Shown piece after piece: positions 1 to 7,402 of a stretch of 64,000 bases of DNA. A program made the translations under genes and the position numbers. Source of the stretch: Pseudahrensia aquimaris (GTDB lineage Bacteria; Pseudomonadota; Alphaproteobacteria; Rhizobiales; Rhizobiaceae); NCBI RefSeq assembly GCF_042676045.1, contig NZ_JBHTJV010000003.1:682001-746000 (forward strand), written 5' to 3'. How positions within the stretch are numbered: position 1 is the stretch's first letter; each line of letters starts with the position of its first letter. The notes beneath the pieces were generated by a model that did no database searches, had not been told where the DNA came from, and worked only from the letters and a program-made list of their open reading frames with translations.

Positions 1-2
1 CC

Positions 3-482
3 ACGATCCATGCCTATACTGGCGATCAACCAACGCTGGACCGCCACCACAAAGACTTGTACCGCGCCCGCGCTGCCGCGTTGTCGATGATCCCAACGAC
101 AACAGGCGCCGCCGCTGCGGTTGGCTTGGTGTTGCCAGAGCTAAAGGGCAAACTGAACGGCTCTGCCATCCGCGTGCCGACCCCCAATGTTTCTTGCGTC
201 GATCTGCATTTCGTTGCTGGCCGAAAGTGCAGTGAAGAAGAAGTGAATGCCGCGCTGAAAAAGGCTGCCAAGGCCGGTCCGCTGAAAGGCGTGCTGGGCT
301 ATAGTGAGGAGCCGCTGGTTTCGATCGACTTCAACCACAACCCTCACTCGTCAGTCTTTGCAGCAGCCCAAACGCGGGTGACAGGCGGTAATCTAGTGCG
401 CGTTCTGGCTTGGTATGACAACGAATGGGGCTTCTCAAACCGCATGGCCGACACCGCTGTCGCTATGGGCAAGCTCATCTAA
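3..482 (+). CDS. gap: Glyceraldehyde-3-phosphate dehydrogenase, C-terminal part (partial)
   Basis: The C-terminal half of GAPDH, which oxidises glyceraldehyde 3-phosphate to 1,3-bisphosphoglycerate with NAD(P) in central carbon metabolism. The window cuts off the NAD-binding half and the catalytic cysteine; the frame is open from base 3. Visible family motifs are TIHAYTGDQ at the first codons, then HKDLYRARAAALSMIPTTTGAA (phosphate-binding loop), VPTPNVSCVDL, and the C-terminal WYDNEWGFSNRM, all nearly invariant in GAPDH. The gene ends at a TAA immediately before a strong terminator, so it is transcriptionally separate from the downstream pst operon. Identity is secure; which isoform (gap or an epd-like paralogue) cannot be decided from this half. 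Confidence 0.95.
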   Translation, partial: TIHAYTGDQPTLDRHHKDLYRARAAALSMIPTTTGAAAAVGLVLPELKGKLNGSAIRVPTPNVSCVDLHFVAGRKCSEEEVNAALKKAAKAGPLKGVLGYSEEPLVSIDFNHNPHSSVFAAAQTRVTGGNLVRVLAWYDNEWGFSNRMADTAVAMGKLI

Positions 483-506
483 AGACACATATCTGAACTT
501 TACAGA

Positions 507-540
507 AGGCGCTGTCGCACCATGCGATAGCGCCTTTTTG
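507..540 (+). terminator. Rho-independent terminator after gap
   Basis: A 12-bp stem (507-518 with 524-535, one G-T wobble) around a 5-base loop is followed directly by a run of five T. It sits 25 bases after the GAPDH stop codon and closes that transcript before the phosphate regulon. Confidence 0.9.
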
Positions 541-576
541 CATCTAGCCTGTGGGCAACGGCCAGAACTTTTCCAC

Positions 577-605
577 TGTCACATAAGTGTCATGTAGGTG
601 TCACA
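577..605 (+). promoter_or_regulatory. Pho box (PhoB binding site), three units
   Basis: Three direct repeats start at 577 (TGTCACA), 588 (TGTCATG) and 599 (TGTCACA). They are spaced exactly 11 bases apart, as in the PhoB consensus of 7-bp TGTCA-type units with 4-bp spacers. The site lies about 90 bases upstream of pstS, and the regulator PhoB is encoded at the end of the same cluster. This predicts phosphate-starvation induction and autoregulation. Confidence 0.88.
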
Positions 606-696
606 AAAGCGTAGAAACGGAAGGGCTAAGGAATTTACGTGGTCGTGGAAACGCGGCCCTGAGATTCGAAACAGTCAAACAAGGAAGGCTCTCTTC

Positions 697-1731
697 ATGA
701 CTGGCAAAGTAACAACTCTTCTCGCCGCCAGCGCACTGGCAATGTCCGCATTCGCAACTGGCGCAATGGCTCGCGACCAAATTCAAATCGTCGGTTCGTC
801 CACTGTGTTCCCTTTCTCCACGGCAGTTGCCGAAAAATTCGGCCAATCCAGCAACTTCAAAACACCAGTTGTTGAGTCTACCGGTTCCGGCGGCGGCATG
901 AAGCTGTTTTGCACGGGCGTTGGTGTGAACACTCCCGATATTACAAACTCTTCTCGGCGCATTAAAGAAGGTGAGTTCAACTCTTGCCTTGAAAACGGTG
1001 TGACACCAGTTGAGGTAAAGGTTGGTTTTGACGGCATCGTACTTGGTTCGGCCAAATCAGGGATTTCGCTCAACCTCACTCCCGAAATGATCTTCCGCGC
1101 TTTGGCGAAGCAAATTCCGGTTGACGGCAAATTGGTCGCTAATCCGAATATGAACTGGGCAGACGTTGACCCATCGCTCCCGAACGTGAAAATCGAAGTG
1201 CTCGGCCCCCCGCCAACCTCGGGAACACGCGACGCTTTCGTCGAACTGGCAATGGAAGCTGGCGCTGAAAAAGTAGCTATGCTGGCCAATTTGAAAAAAG
1301 ACGATTCAAACGCTTTCAAAAAGATCGCCCATGCAATCCGTGAAGACGGTGCATTTGTCGAAGCAGGTGAAAACGACAATCTGATTGTGCAGAAGTTAGA
1401 AGCCAACCCAAACGCTGTGGGCATTTTTGGCTTTTCGTTCCTCGATCAAAACTCCGACAAACTTAAAGGCGCAACCGTGAACGGCGCTGAACCGGAATTT
1501 GAGAAAATTGCCGACGGCGATTATCCGATTTCCCGCTCGCTCTATTTCTACGTCAAGAAAGAGCATGTCGGCGTCATTCCGGGCATTGCAGAATTTGTTG
1601 CCGAGTTCACCGATGAAGGCACTTGGGGCGAAGATGGCTATTTGGCAGACAAAGGTTTGATACCGCTGCCAGACGCTGACCGCGCCGCAGTTGCTGCAAA
1701 CGCTAAAGAATTGAAGCCGATGTCCATGTAA
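697..1731 (+). CDS. pstS: Phosphate ABC transporter substrate-binding protein PstS
   Basis: Periplasmic phosphate-binding protein that captures inorganic phosphate and delivers it to PstCAB. Translation from ATG 697 gives 344 residues with a Sec signal peptide (positive MTGK start, hydrophobic core, cleavage after ATGAMA about residue 24). The mature protein opens RDQIQIVGSSTVFPFS, which contains the phosphate-contacting SSTVFP motif, followed by STGSGGGMKLFC and later PPTSGTRDAF. This start is chosen because AAGGAAGG lies 8 bases upstream and a signal peptide follows. An in-frame ATG at 598 lies inside the Pho box and gives a non-signal N-terminus. First gene of the pst-phoUB cluster, expected to be the most highly expressed; hairpins directly downstream fit that. 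Confidence 0.96.
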   Translation: MTGKVTTLLAASALAMSAFATGAMARDQIQIVGSSTVFPFSTAVAEKFGQSSNFKTPVVESTGSGGGMKLFCTGVGVNTPDITNSSRRIKEGEFNSCLENGVTPVEVKVGFDGIVLGSAKSGISLNLTPEMIFRALAKQIPVDGKLVANPNMNWADVDPSLPNVKIEVLGPPPTSGTRDAFVELAMEAGAEKVAMLANLKKDDSNAFKKIAHAIREDGAFVEAGENDNLIVQKLEANPNAVGIFGFSFLDQNSDKLKGATVNGAEPEFEKIADGDYPISRSLYFYVKKEHVGVIPGIAEFVAEFTDEGTWGEDGYLADKGLIPLPDADRAAVAANAKELKPMSM

Positions 1732-1752
1732 GGACAGCGGTTTCATAAAATT

Positions 1753-1788
1753 CCGGTCTGACAGCGCACGTTGTCGGACCGGCTTTTT
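1753..1788 (+). terminator. Terminator/attenuator between pstS and pstC
   Basis: A nearly perfect inverted repeat, 1753-1766 against 1769-1782 (14 pairs including two G-T), is followed by CTTTTTCCC. It begins 21 bases after the pstS stop. It probably ends part of the transcripts so that PstS is made in excess over the membrane components. Confidence 0.75.
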
Positions 1789-1825
1789 CCCAAACCGACG
1801 CATGGCCTCGGTTTGGGAAAAAGCC
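1781..1825. terminator. Second hairpin in pstS-pstC gap: perfect 18-bp inverted repeat
   Basis: Arms 1781-1798 and 1808-1825 are perfectly complementary over 18 bp with a 9-base loop. The arms carry CTTTTTCCC and GGGAAAAAG, so a T-run is read on either strand. The left arm shares bases 1781-1782 with the right arm of the preceding hairpin, so the two cannot both be fully paired. The loop contains an ATG (1802) in frame with pstC. Confidence 0.7.
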
Positions 1826-1894
1826 AAAGCATTGGCTGAGACCGAATATTTTTGCGTGCCGCACATGGTGGGCAAACCGTTGCAGGCATATTTT

Positions 1895-3286
1895 ATGATT
1901 TTTCTCGCTTTGACATTGGTCGTGCTGGCCGCCTTTGCTTGGCTAATAGGCCAGAAGCGTGCTTCCGTCGTTGCAGCTGGCGCAGAAAACACCAGACTGC
2001 ACTCGCGGCCAAACTATCACGGCCTCTTTCTGGCCATCATGACAGCTGTTCCAGCGCTCGTGCTGATACCGTTTTGGAATGGGGTATCGGGTCGGATAAT
2101 CGATTCTTCCGTACTGTCCGTCTTTGCTGCGCAAATATCCGATATGACCGTGCCTCAGATCGAAGCCTTTTTGCGCGACGCCTATGCCATCGCAAATGGT
2201 GGCATCGTATCGTTGCGCGACGAAACAAAAGAAGCTGCGGCCGAACTCATCTCTTTGCGCCAAGCAAGCTCTATGCTCTGGCTTTGGATTGTTGGACTGG
2301 GGCTCGCGGCTGGTGGTTTCCTCTGGGGCTACTCGAAAATCACTGCTCCCTTTCGTGCGCGGACATTTGTTGAAAGGTTCATTCGTGGGCTGCTGATCGT
2401 ATGCTCGGGAGTCGCCATTTTAACGACCGTCGGCATCATCTTCTCGTTGATCTTTGAGAGCATTCGCTTCTTTAACATGGTCTCGTTGTTCGACTTCTTG
2501 TTCGGCATCCACTGGTCGCCGCAAAGCGCGTTCCAGAGTGCGGGCGGTGCTGGTGCAGATGCCGACAATTCGATCATCTTCGGGGCAGTTCCACTTTTTG
2601 CCGGCACATTGCTTATCACGTTCATCGCAATGTGCGTTGCCGCTCCTATTGGGTTGATGTCTGCAATTTATTTATCGGACTATGCAAGCCCCACATTTCG
2701 CGCTGTAGCCAAGCCCGCGCTGGAAATTTTGGCGGGTGTGCCAACAGTCGTTTACGGCTTCTTTGCGGCTCTTACCGTTGCCCCTGCCATTCGAGGCTGG
2801 GGTGAAGGCATTGGACTGACCGTGTCTTCAGAATCTGCCCTCGCTGCTGGTCTGGTCATGGGCATCATGATCATACCGTTCGTGTCGTCGCTTTCCGATG
2901 ATGTGATCAACGCCGTACCGCAGAGCTTGCGCGATGGCTCGGCAGGGTTGGGAGCGACAAAGTCTGAAACCATTCGCAAAGTCGTCCTCCCCGCCGCTCT
3001 GCCTGGAATTGTCTCGGCCATGCTGCTGGCGGTTTCACGCGCCGTTGGCGAGACGATGATCGTGGTGATGGCCGCGGGTTTGGCCGCCAACCTGACCATC
3101 AATCCGCTCGAAGCCGTTACCACGGTGACCGTGCAAATCGTGACGCTTTTGGTGGGCGATCAGGAATTCGACAGCGCTAAGACACTTGCCGCTTTTGCGC
3201 TTGGCCTTGTGCTGTTCATCATCACCTTGACCCTCAACATAATCGCGCTGCGCGTGGTCCAGAAATACCGTGAGCAATATGACTGA
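1895..3286 (+). CDS. pstC: Phosphate ABC transporter permease PstC
   Basis: Inner-membrane permease subunit of the high-affinity phosphate transporter, partner of PstA. From ATG 1895 it has 463 residues: a first membrane span (MIFLALTLVVLAAFAWLIG), a second at about residues 45-65, a periplasmic stretch of about 90 residues, then the conserved MetI-type permease domain. The permease (EAA) loop reads SLRDGSAGLGATKSETIRKVVLPAALPGI. This is the long PstC form usual in alphaproteobacteria. The frame stays open to ATG 1802, but that codon lies in the loop of a perfect hairpin with no ribosome site; ATG 1865 is also possible. The 3' end overlaps pstA. Function is certain, the start is not. Confidence 0.92.
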   Translation: MIFLALTLVVLAAFAWLIGQKRASVVAAGAENTRLHSRPNYHGLFLAIMTAVPALVLIPFWNGVSGRIIDSSVLSVFAAQISDMTVPQIEAFLRDAYAIANGGIVSLRDETKEAAAELISLRQASSMLWLWIVGLGLAAGGFLWGYSKITAPFRARTFVERFIRGLLIVCSGVAILTTVGIIFSLIFESIRFFNMVSLFDFLFGIHWSPQSAFQSAGGAGADADNSIIFGAVPLFAGTLLITFIAMCVAAPIGLMSAIYLSDYASPTFRAVAKPALEILAGVPTVVYGFFAALTVAPAIRGWGEGIGLTVSSESALAAGLVMGIMIIPFVSSLSDDVINAVPQSLRDGSAGLGATKSETIRKVVLPAALPGIVSAMLLAVSRAVGETMIVVMAAGLAANLTINPLEAVTTVTVQIVTLLVGDQEFDSAKTLAAFALGLVLFIITLTLNIIALRVVQKYREQYD

Positions 3287-5126
3287 TGTAACGGAAAAAG
3301 ACGTGGCCACCAGCGCTCGTCCGTCGCGGCATTCCGCAGAACGCCAAGCTAATGTGCGTCGTCGGTTCAAGGCTGAAACACGTTTCAAATACCTTGGTCT
3401 CGGCTGCGTGCTAACCGCCGCTGGCTTTCTTTTGCTGCTGCTATCCACTGTCGTTGGCAATGGCCTGCCCGCGTTTCGCTTTAACACTGTCGCGCTCCCA
3501 ATAGAGATGACAGCGCAGAATATTGACCCTGCTAATCCACGGAACGCCGATTACCGCAAGCTGCTGAACGACAGCCTATCTGAACAATTACCATTCGTAT
3601 CCGGCCGGAAGGATCGCCGCCTGATGCGCGGTCTGATTTCTAGTGGGGCTGAGATCATAGTTCGCGATCATGTGCTCGCAAACGCCAGTCTATTAGGCCA
3701 AAAAACTGATGTGCCGGTGCCGCTTTCCGACACTGCGGATCTATATTTCAAAGGCCTAAGCGCAACGTTCGACCGCCGCGCTGGCAGCGGTTCGATCACG
3801 TTGACTGGTGTGGAAGACGAAATTGAATTGCGCACAGCCGAGCCCGTTTTTTCACAGTTTGTGGCCAATGCACGTGTACTGATTGGTGAGAGCGCCAAAC
3901 GCTTGCGTAACCGTTCAGCAGCGCTACAGCGCACGGTTGATAAATTAAAGGGCGATCTCACCGCCGCTCAGGCTGTTGTTGCCAACTCCGACGCCAGCGA
4001 AGGAGCAAAAGCGCGCGCCGCAGCGCAAGTAGAAGACATCCCTGCCCGCCTTCAAACGATCGAAGCAGAACGTAAAACAGTAGAGCAACGGGCAACACGG
4101 CTGGAAGCGCGGGCAGCATCGCGCGAAGGTAGCGAAAACCTCACAGACGATGATCCATCTCTCTTGGTTGAAGTGAACGGCGGAATTATCAAGATTACTG
4201 AAGCCTCGTCCACCACAGCCAAAGGTATTGTGCTGGTGCCACCAACTGCGCTGAGTGCAGATGGTGGTTGGTCATTGGGCGTGCTGGAAATCCCAGAATC
4301 TGAGCGTAAAATCTCTGACAAGGAGATTGCATGGCTTGAAAGCCTCGCCAGCGCCGGGCGCGTTTCCGAAGGTTGGAACACAATATTTTTTACCCGTGGT
4401 GCAAGCCGTGAAGCTGAGATGGCTGGCATTTGGGGCGCTGTTGTTGGCTCGTTCCTGACAATGTTGGTAACGCTTGCGCTCTCCTTTCCTCTGGGAGTTG
4501 CAGCGGCGATTTACCTGGAAGAGTTCGCACCCAAGAATAAACTGACCGACTTCATCGAAGTGAACATCAACAACCTAGCAGCAGTTCCCTCTATCGTTTT
4601 TGGCTTGTTGGGGCTGGGAATTTTCATCAACGGGGTCAACCTTGGCTGGTTCACTTTGGGCGGCGGCTTTCCGCGCTCGGCCGCACTCACCGGCGGCACC
4701 GTGCTCGCGCTGATGACACTACCGACCATTATCATCGCATCCCGCGCCGCGTTGCGTGCCGTGCCACCCTCCATCCGTGAAGCAGCGCTCGGCATCGGTG
4801 CATCAAAGGTGCAAACGGTGTTTCACCACGTTCTACCGCTTGCAATGCCCGGCATGTTGACCGGAACGATCATCGGTATGGCGCAAGCCCTTGGCGAAAC
4901 GGCACCGCTTCTGATGATTGGCATGGTAGCCTTTATCGTTGATATTCCCGGCGACTTTACCGACCCCGCAACCGTGCTGCCTGTGCAGATCTATATGTGG
5001 GCAGACTTCCCCGAAGTCGCCTTCCGCCAAAAGACAGCGGCTGCCATCATGGTGCTGCTAGGCTTCCTCGTTCTCATGAACGCATTTGCCGTGCTGCTGC
5101 GCAAAAGATTTGAGCGTCGCTGGTAG
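3279..5126 (+). CDS. pstA: Phosphate ABC transporter permease PstA (long form)
   Basis: Second permease subunit of PstSCAB. It has 615 residues from ATG 3279 (a GTG at 3270 is also in frame), about twice the length of E. coli PstA. After a cytoplasmic basic N-terminus and a membrane span (about residues 38-60) comes a 300-residue periplasmic-type domain (DUF3333 family in alphaproteobacteria). It includes a coiled-coil rich in Ala/Glu/Arg around residues 205-285. The C-terminal permease domain starts near residue 380 and contains the EAA loop SIREAALGIGASKVQTVFHHVLPLAMPGM. The gene overlaps pstC by 8 bases, which supports translational coupling. The role of the extra domain is not known to me. 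Confidence 0.93.
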   Translation: MTDVTEKDVATSARPSRHSAERQANVRRRFKAETRFKYLGLGCVLTAAGFLLLLLSTVVGNGLPAFRFNTVALPIEMTAQNIDPANPRNADYRKLLNDSLSEQLPFVSGRKDRRLMRGLISSGAEIIVRDHVLANASLLGQKTDVPVPLSDTADLYFKGLSATFDRRAGSGSITLTGVEDEIELRTAEPVFSQFVANARVLIGESAKRLRNRSAALQRTVDKLKGDLTAAQAVVANSDASEGAKARAAAQVEDIPARLQTIEAERKTVEQRATRLEARAASREGSENLTDDDPSLLVEVNGGIIKITEASSTTAKGIVLVPPTALSADGGWSLGVLEIPESERKISDKEIAWLESLASAGRVSEGWNTIFFTRGASREAEMAGIWGAVVGSFLTMLVTLALSFPLGVAAAIYLEEFAPKNKLTDFIEVNINNLAAVPSIVFGLLGLGIFINGVNLGWFTLGGGFPRSAALTGGTVLALMTLPTIIIASRAALRAVPPSIREAALGIGASKVQTVFHHVLPLAMPGMLTGTIIGMAQALGETAPLLMIGMVAFIVDIPGDFTDPATVLPVQIYMWADFPEVAFRQKTAAAIMVLLGFLVLMNAFAVLLRKRFERRW

Positions 5127-5149
5127 TCGCTTGCGAAAGAATTGACCTT

Positions 5150-5953
5150 ATGGACACCCAAACAAACATGACCGAAAAAGCCACAACAGATATGCCGCAC
5201 AACAAGATGACCGTTCGTGACGTCTCGGTGTATTATGGCGCTAAGCAAGCCCTTTTCGACGTCGATCTCGACATACGCGAAAAGAGCGTCACAGCGCTGA
5301 TCGGCCCTTCAGGCTGTGGTAAGTCGACATTCCTGCGGTGTCTCAACCGCATGAATGACACGATCGACATTTGCCGTGTCGAAGGCCAGATTTTGCTGGA
5401 GGACGAAGATATCTACGCGCCGGATATCGACGTCGTGCAGCTTCGCGCCGATGTTGGCATGGTGTTTCAAAAACCCAATCCGTTTCCCAAGTCGATCTTT
5501 GAAAACGTCGCCTATGGCCCACGCATTCACGGCCTTGCAGACTCCAAGCAAGCGCTAACGGAGATTGTTGAGACAAGCCTCAAGCGCGCGGGCCTTTGGG
5601 AAGAGGTCAAAGATCGCCTCGACGAGCCGGGCAACGGCCTTTCCGGTGGCCAACAGCAGCGCCTCTGCATTGCGCGTGCTATCGCCGTGTCGCCAGAAGT
5701 CATATTGATGGATGAGCCATGTTCGGCGCTTGACCCCATCGCCACAGCCATTGTGGAAGAATTGATTGATGAGTTACGCCAGCAATACACGATCGTAATC
5801 GTGACCCACTCCATGCAGCAGGCTGCACGTGTGAGCCAGGAGACTGCGTTTTTCCACCTTGGATATCTGGTAGAACACGGCGCAACCGAAGACATTTTTA
5901 CAAATCCCACCGATTCCCGCACGGAGAGTTACATCACCGGACGGATCGGCTAA
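5150..5953 (+). CDS. pstB: Phosphate ABC transporter ATP-binding protein PstB
   Basis: Cytoplasmic ATPase that drives phosphate import through PstCA. 267 residues. The Walker A motif GPSGCGKST is at about residues 50-58, followed by the Q-loop (MVFQKPNPFPKSI), the signature LSGGQQQRLCIARA, Walker B VILMDEPCSALDP and the switch histidine in VTHSMQQA. The C-terminus has the PstB-typical ATEDIFTNP and ends TESYITGRIG. It lies 23 bases after pstA and 17 bases before phoU in the same operon. Together with PhoU it also carries the phosphate-sufficiency signal to the sensor kinase. Confidence 0.97.
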   Translation: MDTQTNMTEKATTDMPHNKMTVRDVSVYYGAKQALFDVDLDIREKSVTALIGPSGCGKSTFLRCLNRMNDTIDICRVEGQILLEDEDIYAPDIDVVQLRADVGMVFQKPNPFPKSIFENVAYGPRIHGLADSKQALTEIVETSLKRAGLWEEVKDRLDEPGNGLSGGQQQRLCIARAIAVSPEVILMDEPCSALDPIATAIVEELIDELRQQYTIVIVTHSMQQAARVSQETAFFHLGYLVEHGATEDIFTNPTDSRTESYITGRIG

Positions 5954-5970
5954 TCGAGGGACTGACCGCC

Positions 5971-6687
5971 ATGCACAACGAAGCCCATATCTCCACCGCT
6001 TTCGACAAAGATCTTCGCCAGATTGAAGATCTAGTTGTGATGATGGGTGGCCTTGTCGAAAAACAGATCGAAGACGCGGTCGAGGTCATGACCACCCGCG
6101 ATCTTGAATTGGCTGATGCTCTGAAAGCCTCCGACAAAGAGGTTGATCGCATTGAACAGGAGATTGGCGAACTTGCCGTGCGCTTGATCGCATTGCGTCA
6201 GCCCAAAGCGCAAGATTTGCGAGCGGTTTTGGCCGCCATCAAGGTCGCCGCAGACCTCGAGCGGATAGGCGACTACACCAAGAACATCGCCAAACGCACA
6301 CATGTGCTGGCCCAAACAGATCCTATAGGCTCGTCAGCCAAAACCATCGCACGCATGTGCAATCTAGTGCGGCAAATGGTGAAAGATGTTCTGGACGCCT
6401 ATATTGCGCGCAACATTGATCTGGCCGACGAAGTCCGTGCCCGTGACGACGATGTGGACCAGATGAACAATCAACTCTTCCGTGCGCTGCTCACCTACAT
6501 GATGGAAAATGCCAGTAACATTACACCTTGCATGCACTTGCTTTTCATCTCGAAAAACGTCGAACGCATGGGCGATCACACCACCTCGATTGCTGAACAA
6601 GTTCACTTCTTTATCTCTGGCGAATTGCCTGACGACGAGCGACCAAAAGCGGATCTTACAAGCACCGCGTTCGTCACACCAAAATAG
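5971..6687 (+). CDS. phoU: Phosphate signalling protein PhoU
   Basis: Peripheral cytoplasmic protein that links the Pst transporter to PhoR and represses the Pho regulon when phosphate is plentiful. 238 residues, all helical, with two PhoU repeats of about 100 residues. Each repeat carries the metal-binding ExxxD-type motif, visible as ASDKEVDRIEQEIG in the first and RARDDDVDQMNNQL in the second. LERIGDYTKNIAKR and VERMGDHTTSIAEQ are the other paired family motifs. Length is normal. It follows pstB by 17 bases and precedes phoB by 10, so it is co-transcribed. Confidence 0.96.
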   Translation: MHNEAHISTAFDKDLRQIEDLVVMMGGLVEKQIEDAVEVMTTRDLELADALKASDKEVDRIEQEIGELAVRLIALRQPKAQDLRAVLAAIKVAADLERIGDYTKNIAKRTHVLAQTDPIGSSAKTIARMCNLVRQMVKDVLDAYIARNIDLADEVRARDDDVDQMNNQLFRALLTYMMENASNITPCMHLLFISKNVERMGDHTTSIAEQVHFFISGELPDDERPKADLTSTAFVTPK

Positions 6688-6697
6688 AGCGCCCCTA

Positions 6698-7399
6698 ATG
6701 GCCCTTTCCGAAAGCGCGAAAATTTTGGTGGTGGAAGACGAACCGTCGCAGCGCGAAATGCTGGTCTACAATCTGGAGCAAGAAGGCTACGCCGTCATCT
6801 GGGCAGAAGACGGCGACGAGGCCATTCTGCTGGCAAAAGAAGAAGCGCCCGATGTTATTGTGTTGGATTGGATGTTGCCATCGATTTCCGGCATTGAAGT
6901 TTGCCGGCAGCTGAAAGCGTCGGCCACAACTTCCGAAATCGCCATTATAATGCTCACAGCTCGCGGCGAAGAAGCTGATCGAGTGCGGGGGCTAACAACG
7001 GGTGCCGATGACTATGTCGTAAAGCCTTACTCTGTGAGTGAGTTGCTGGCGCGGATACAAGTGCGGTTGCGCCACTCCAAGCCTTCAGCGACCGGCGGCA
7101 TGCTGACTTTTTCCGACATCACACTCGACACAGCACAATACCGCGTTATGCGCGGCGGCAAGGCTTTGAAACTTGGGCCAACCGAATTCAAAATGTTGAC
7201 AGTGTTCATGGAACGTCCAAAGCGCGTTTGGAGCCGCGACCAGTTGTTAGACAAGGTTTGGGGCCACGATGCGTTGGTTGATCTGCGAACCGTCGACGTT
7301 CATGTCGGTCGGCTGCGCAAGGCGTTGAACCGCGACGGAGAAGATAATGTGATCCGCACCGTGCGCGGTGCAGGCTATTCGCTGGACAACGAGGGCTAA
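6698..7399 (+). CDS. phoB: Phosphate regulon response regulator PhoB
   Basis: OmpR-family response regulator that activates genes with Pho boxes. 233 residues from ATG 6698. The receiver domain (residues 8-122) shows the acidic pair E13-D14, phospho-acceptor D57 (VIVLDWML), the T in MLTARG and K in VVKPYS. The winged-helix DNA-binding domain (about 135-230) ends with LRTVDVHVGRLRKALN and VIRTVRGAGYSL, the recognition-helix and wing segments of PhoB. An in-frame upstream extension to 6509 would run inside phoU and is rejected. It ends 4 bases before the convergent HisD-like gene. It is separated from the phoR-like kinase at 12050-13123, which is on the opposite strand. Confidence 0.95.
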   Translation: MALSESAKILVVEDEPSQREMLVYNLEQEGYAVIWAEDGDEAILLAKEEAPDVIVLDWMLPSISGIEVCRQLKASATTSEIAIIMLTARGEEADRVRGLTTGADDYVVKPYSVSELLARIQVRLRHSKPSATGGMLTFSDITLDTAQYRVMRGGKALKLGPTEFKMLTVFMERPKRVWSRDQLLDKVWGHDALVDLRTVDVHVGRLRKALNRDGEDNVIRTVRGAGYSLDNEG

Positions 7400-7402
7400 G
7401 CG

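Noticed and set aside
598..696. Longer pstS start at ATG 598
   Set aside because: The ATG lies inside the Pho box, has no ribosome site and adds a hydrophilic stretch before an otherwise perfect signal peptide starting at 697.
1802..1894. Longer pstC start at ATG 1802
   Set aside because: The ATG sits in the loop of a perfect 18-bp hairpin and the extra residues lack membrane character. ATG 1895 begins a clear membrane span. It cannot be excluded without conservation data.
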